Origin: Rhodococcus sp. HNM0563
Lineage (GTDB): Bacteria > Actinomycetota > Actinomycetes > Mycobacteriales > Mycobacteriaceae
Assembly: GCF_012726195.1 (NCBI RefSeq)
Contig: NZ_JAASAF010000004.1
Location: forward strand, 124,001 to 188,000
Direction of reading: 5' to 3'
DNA length: 64,000 nucleotides
Below are positions 62,752 to 64,000 of the stretch, piece by piece. Numbering within the stretch: position 1 is the first letter of the stretch; each line of letters starts with the position of its first letter. The translations under genes and the position numbers were made by a program. The notes under the pieces were generated by a model. The model was not told where the DNA came from and ran no database searches. It saw only the letters and a list, made by a program, of their open reading frames with translations.

Positions 62752-63621
62752 ATGTGCCGACTGTTCGCGCTCAGTGCTGCACCGCACCGAGTGCACGCGA
62801 CCTTCTGGTTGCTCGACGCTTCCGATTCTCTTGCTCGCCAGAGCCGTCGCGAGCCGGACGGCACGGGTCTCGGCACGTTCACCGACAGCGACGTACCTCT
62901 CGTGGAGAAGCAACCGGTGGCCGCGTACGAGGATCGAGCATTCGCCACGGAAGCCCGAGAGCGGTCGTCGCGGACGTTTCTCGCTCATATCCGGTACGCG
63001 TCCACGGGCGGGCTCGCCCCGCGCAACACACATCCCTTCGAGCAGAACGGACGGTTGTTCGCGCACAACGGCGTTCTCGGCGATCTCGACCGGCTGGATG
63101 CGGAGCTCGGCTCATACAGAGATCTTGTGCAGGGTGAGACGGATTCGGAGCGGTTCTTCGCGCTCGCCACCAGGCGCATAGACGAGCACGACGGGGACGT
63201 GACGGCCGGCCTCACTGCCGCCGCCCAGTGGGCCGCCGAGAACCTCCGGATCTTCGCTCTCAACGTCATCCTGACGACGGCCACCGAGCTCTGGGCGTTG
63301 CGGTACCCGGATACCCACGAACTGTGGGTGCTCGAACGTCCGGGCGGAGGCGCCCAGGGGGATCGTCGCCTCGACCACGGCGGCACTGCAGGCACCGTGC
63401 GTGTGCAGGCGGGGCATCTGGCACAGTATCCGGCCGTGGTGGTTGCCAGCGAGAGAATGGACGAAGACCCGCACTGGTCGGCGCTGAACTCCGGCGAGCT
63501 ACTGCACGTCGACGATCACCTGAGCACGGTCCGCAGCGTTGTGCTCGATGCCCCTCCGGCACATCCGATCACGCTGGCCGAACTCGACGAGCGCGCCGCG
63601 GCTTCACAGCGCGGCAGGTGA
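62752..63621 (+). CDS. Class II glutamine amidotransferase
   Basis: The 289-residue protein starts MCRLFALSA; the N-terminal Cys2 is the nucleophile after Met removal, as in YafJ-type Ntn glutaminases. REPDGTGLGTF, THPFEQNGRLFAHNG and ASERMDEDPHWSAL complete the active-site pattern. The family releases ammonia from glutamine or a related amide for an unknown acceptor; the ergothioneine enzyme EgtC belongs to the same fold but its partners are absent here. It stands alone, converging with the echA19-like gene. Confidence 0.87.
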   Translation: MCRLFALSAAPHRVHATFWLLDASDSLARQSRREPDGTGLGTFTDSDVPLVEKQPVAAYEDRAFATEARERSSRTFLAHIRYASTGGLAPRNTHPFEQNGRLFAHNGVLGDLDRLDAELGSYRDLVQGETDSERFFALATRRIDEHDGDVTAGLTAAAQWAAENLRIFALNVILTTATELWALRYPDTHELWVLERPGGGAQGDRRLDHGGTAGTVRVQAGHLAQYPAVVVASERMDEDPHWSALNSGELLHVDDHLSTVRSVVLDAPPAHPITLAELDERAAASQRGR

Positions 63622-63627
63622 ATCTCG

Positions 63628-64000
63628 TCAGGCACCGGTGAATTTCGGCGCTCGCTTCTCGGTGAAGGCGCGAGGCCCTTCTTTCGCGTCGGCGCTCTTG
63701 AAAACGGCAGCACCGAGTTCGGCGTCGATGCGGAAGGCTTCTTCTTCGTGGAGTCCTTCGGACCGGCGGATGGTTTCGAGGATTGCCTGAACTGCGACAG
63801 GTCCGTTGGCGGAGATCGTGTCGGCGATCTCGAGCGCCTTATCGAGAGCCTGGCCGTCCTCGACGACGTGCCCGATGAGCCCGATCTCCTTGGCTTCGGG
63901 TGCCAACAGATGCCGACCGGTGAGCAGGATGTCTGCGGCGATCGTGTACGGGATCTGACGGACGAGGCGCACCGCCGAACCGCCGAGCGGGAACAGGCCC
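63628..64000 (-). CDS. echA19: Enoyl-CoA hydratase, EchA19-like, C-terminal part (runs off the window)
   Basis: Only the last 123 complete codons of this leftward gene are inside the window. [21 protein letters not shown] and [23 protein letters not shown] are the crotonase-family helices after the second oxyanion loop; the tail [13 protein letters not shown] is typical of the family. The EchA19 name follows from similarity and from its closeness to the Rv3520c-ltp region (Rv3516 in M. tuberculosis), where it hydrates steroid enoyl-CoA side chains. The catalytic Glu region lies outside the window. Confidence 0.75.
   Translation of the reverse strand, partial: GLFPLGGSAVRLVRQIPYTIAADILLTGRHLLAPEAKEIGLIGHVVEDGQALDKALEIADTISANGPVAVQAILETIRRSEGLHEEEAFRIDAELGAAVFKSADAKEGPRAFTEKRAPKFTGA

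Overview
The window is high-GC DNA with dense same-strand gene runs, many GTG starts and many 1- or 4-base stop/start overlaps, as in Mycobacteriales. Gene content and order match the steroid (cholesterol) catabolism locus best known from Mycobacterium tuberculosis and Rhodococcus. A Rhodococcus or close relative is most likely. No rRNA, tRNA, CRISPR array, insertion sequence or prophage was seen.

Layout. (1) 1-5650: an accessory catabolic set (amidase fragment, 2-hydroxyacid dehydrogenase, two Asp/Glu racemase-superfamily proteins, GntR regulator, acetoacetate decarboxylase-like protein, aldo/keto reductase, P-loop kinase). (2) 5671-15122: first half of a KstR2-type regulon for steroid rings C and D: fadE33, fadE32, fadE31, an enoyl-CoA hydratase and fadD3 leftward; fadE30, ipdF, kstR2 and fadA6 rightward. 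(3) 15188-25429: an unrelated 10-kb block (secreted protein, DUF2277, carbon-starvation transporter cstA with two frameshifts plus its small partner, secreted X-Pro peptidase-like hydrolase, methyltransferase, two tandem peptide-binding lipoproteins, one of them frameshifted, and a TetR regulator). (4) 25526-29081: second half of the KstR2-type regulon: ipdC, ipdB, ipdA, echA20. (5) 29172-37113: two acyl-CoA ligases, a MaoC hydratase, 3-ketosteroid 9alpha-hydroxylase kshA and its distant reductase kshB. (6) 37248-47961: Old Yellow Enzyme and F420-type oxidoreductases, then an IclR-headed ring A/B cluster (hsaD, two HsaA-type oxygenases, hsaC, a KstD-like flavoprotein), convergent hsaB and a KstR-like TetR gene. 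(7) 48136-53994: two SDRs behind a KstR2-type operator, a GyrA-tail/GNAT fusion, a Ddn-like protein, fadA5 and cyp125. (8) 54062-62664: DUF1254, membrane and TetR genes, then an ltp operon (OB-fold protein, ltp4, ltp3, F420-type oxidoreductase, NTF2-like protein, MobA-like protein) divergent from another F420-type oxidoreductase. (9) 62752-64000: a class II glutamine amidotransferase and the 3-prime part of an echA19-like gene.

How it works together (inference from the known pathway). CYP125 starts side-chain oxidation; FadA5 and the Ltp, OB-fold and hydratase proteins carry out thiolysis and chain cleavage. KshAB and a KstD-type enzyme open ring B. HsaA/B, HsaC and HsaD open and cleave ring A. 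FadD3 activates the remaining two-ring acid (HIP), which FadE30, IpdF, IpdC, EchA20, IpdAB, FadA6 and FadE31-33 degrade. Two operator types partition the locus: three near-palindromes with ACCAAGC/GCTTGGT-type arms precede the KstR2-type genes, and TnnAACnnGTTnnA sites sit at the cyp125/fadA5 and ltp promoters.
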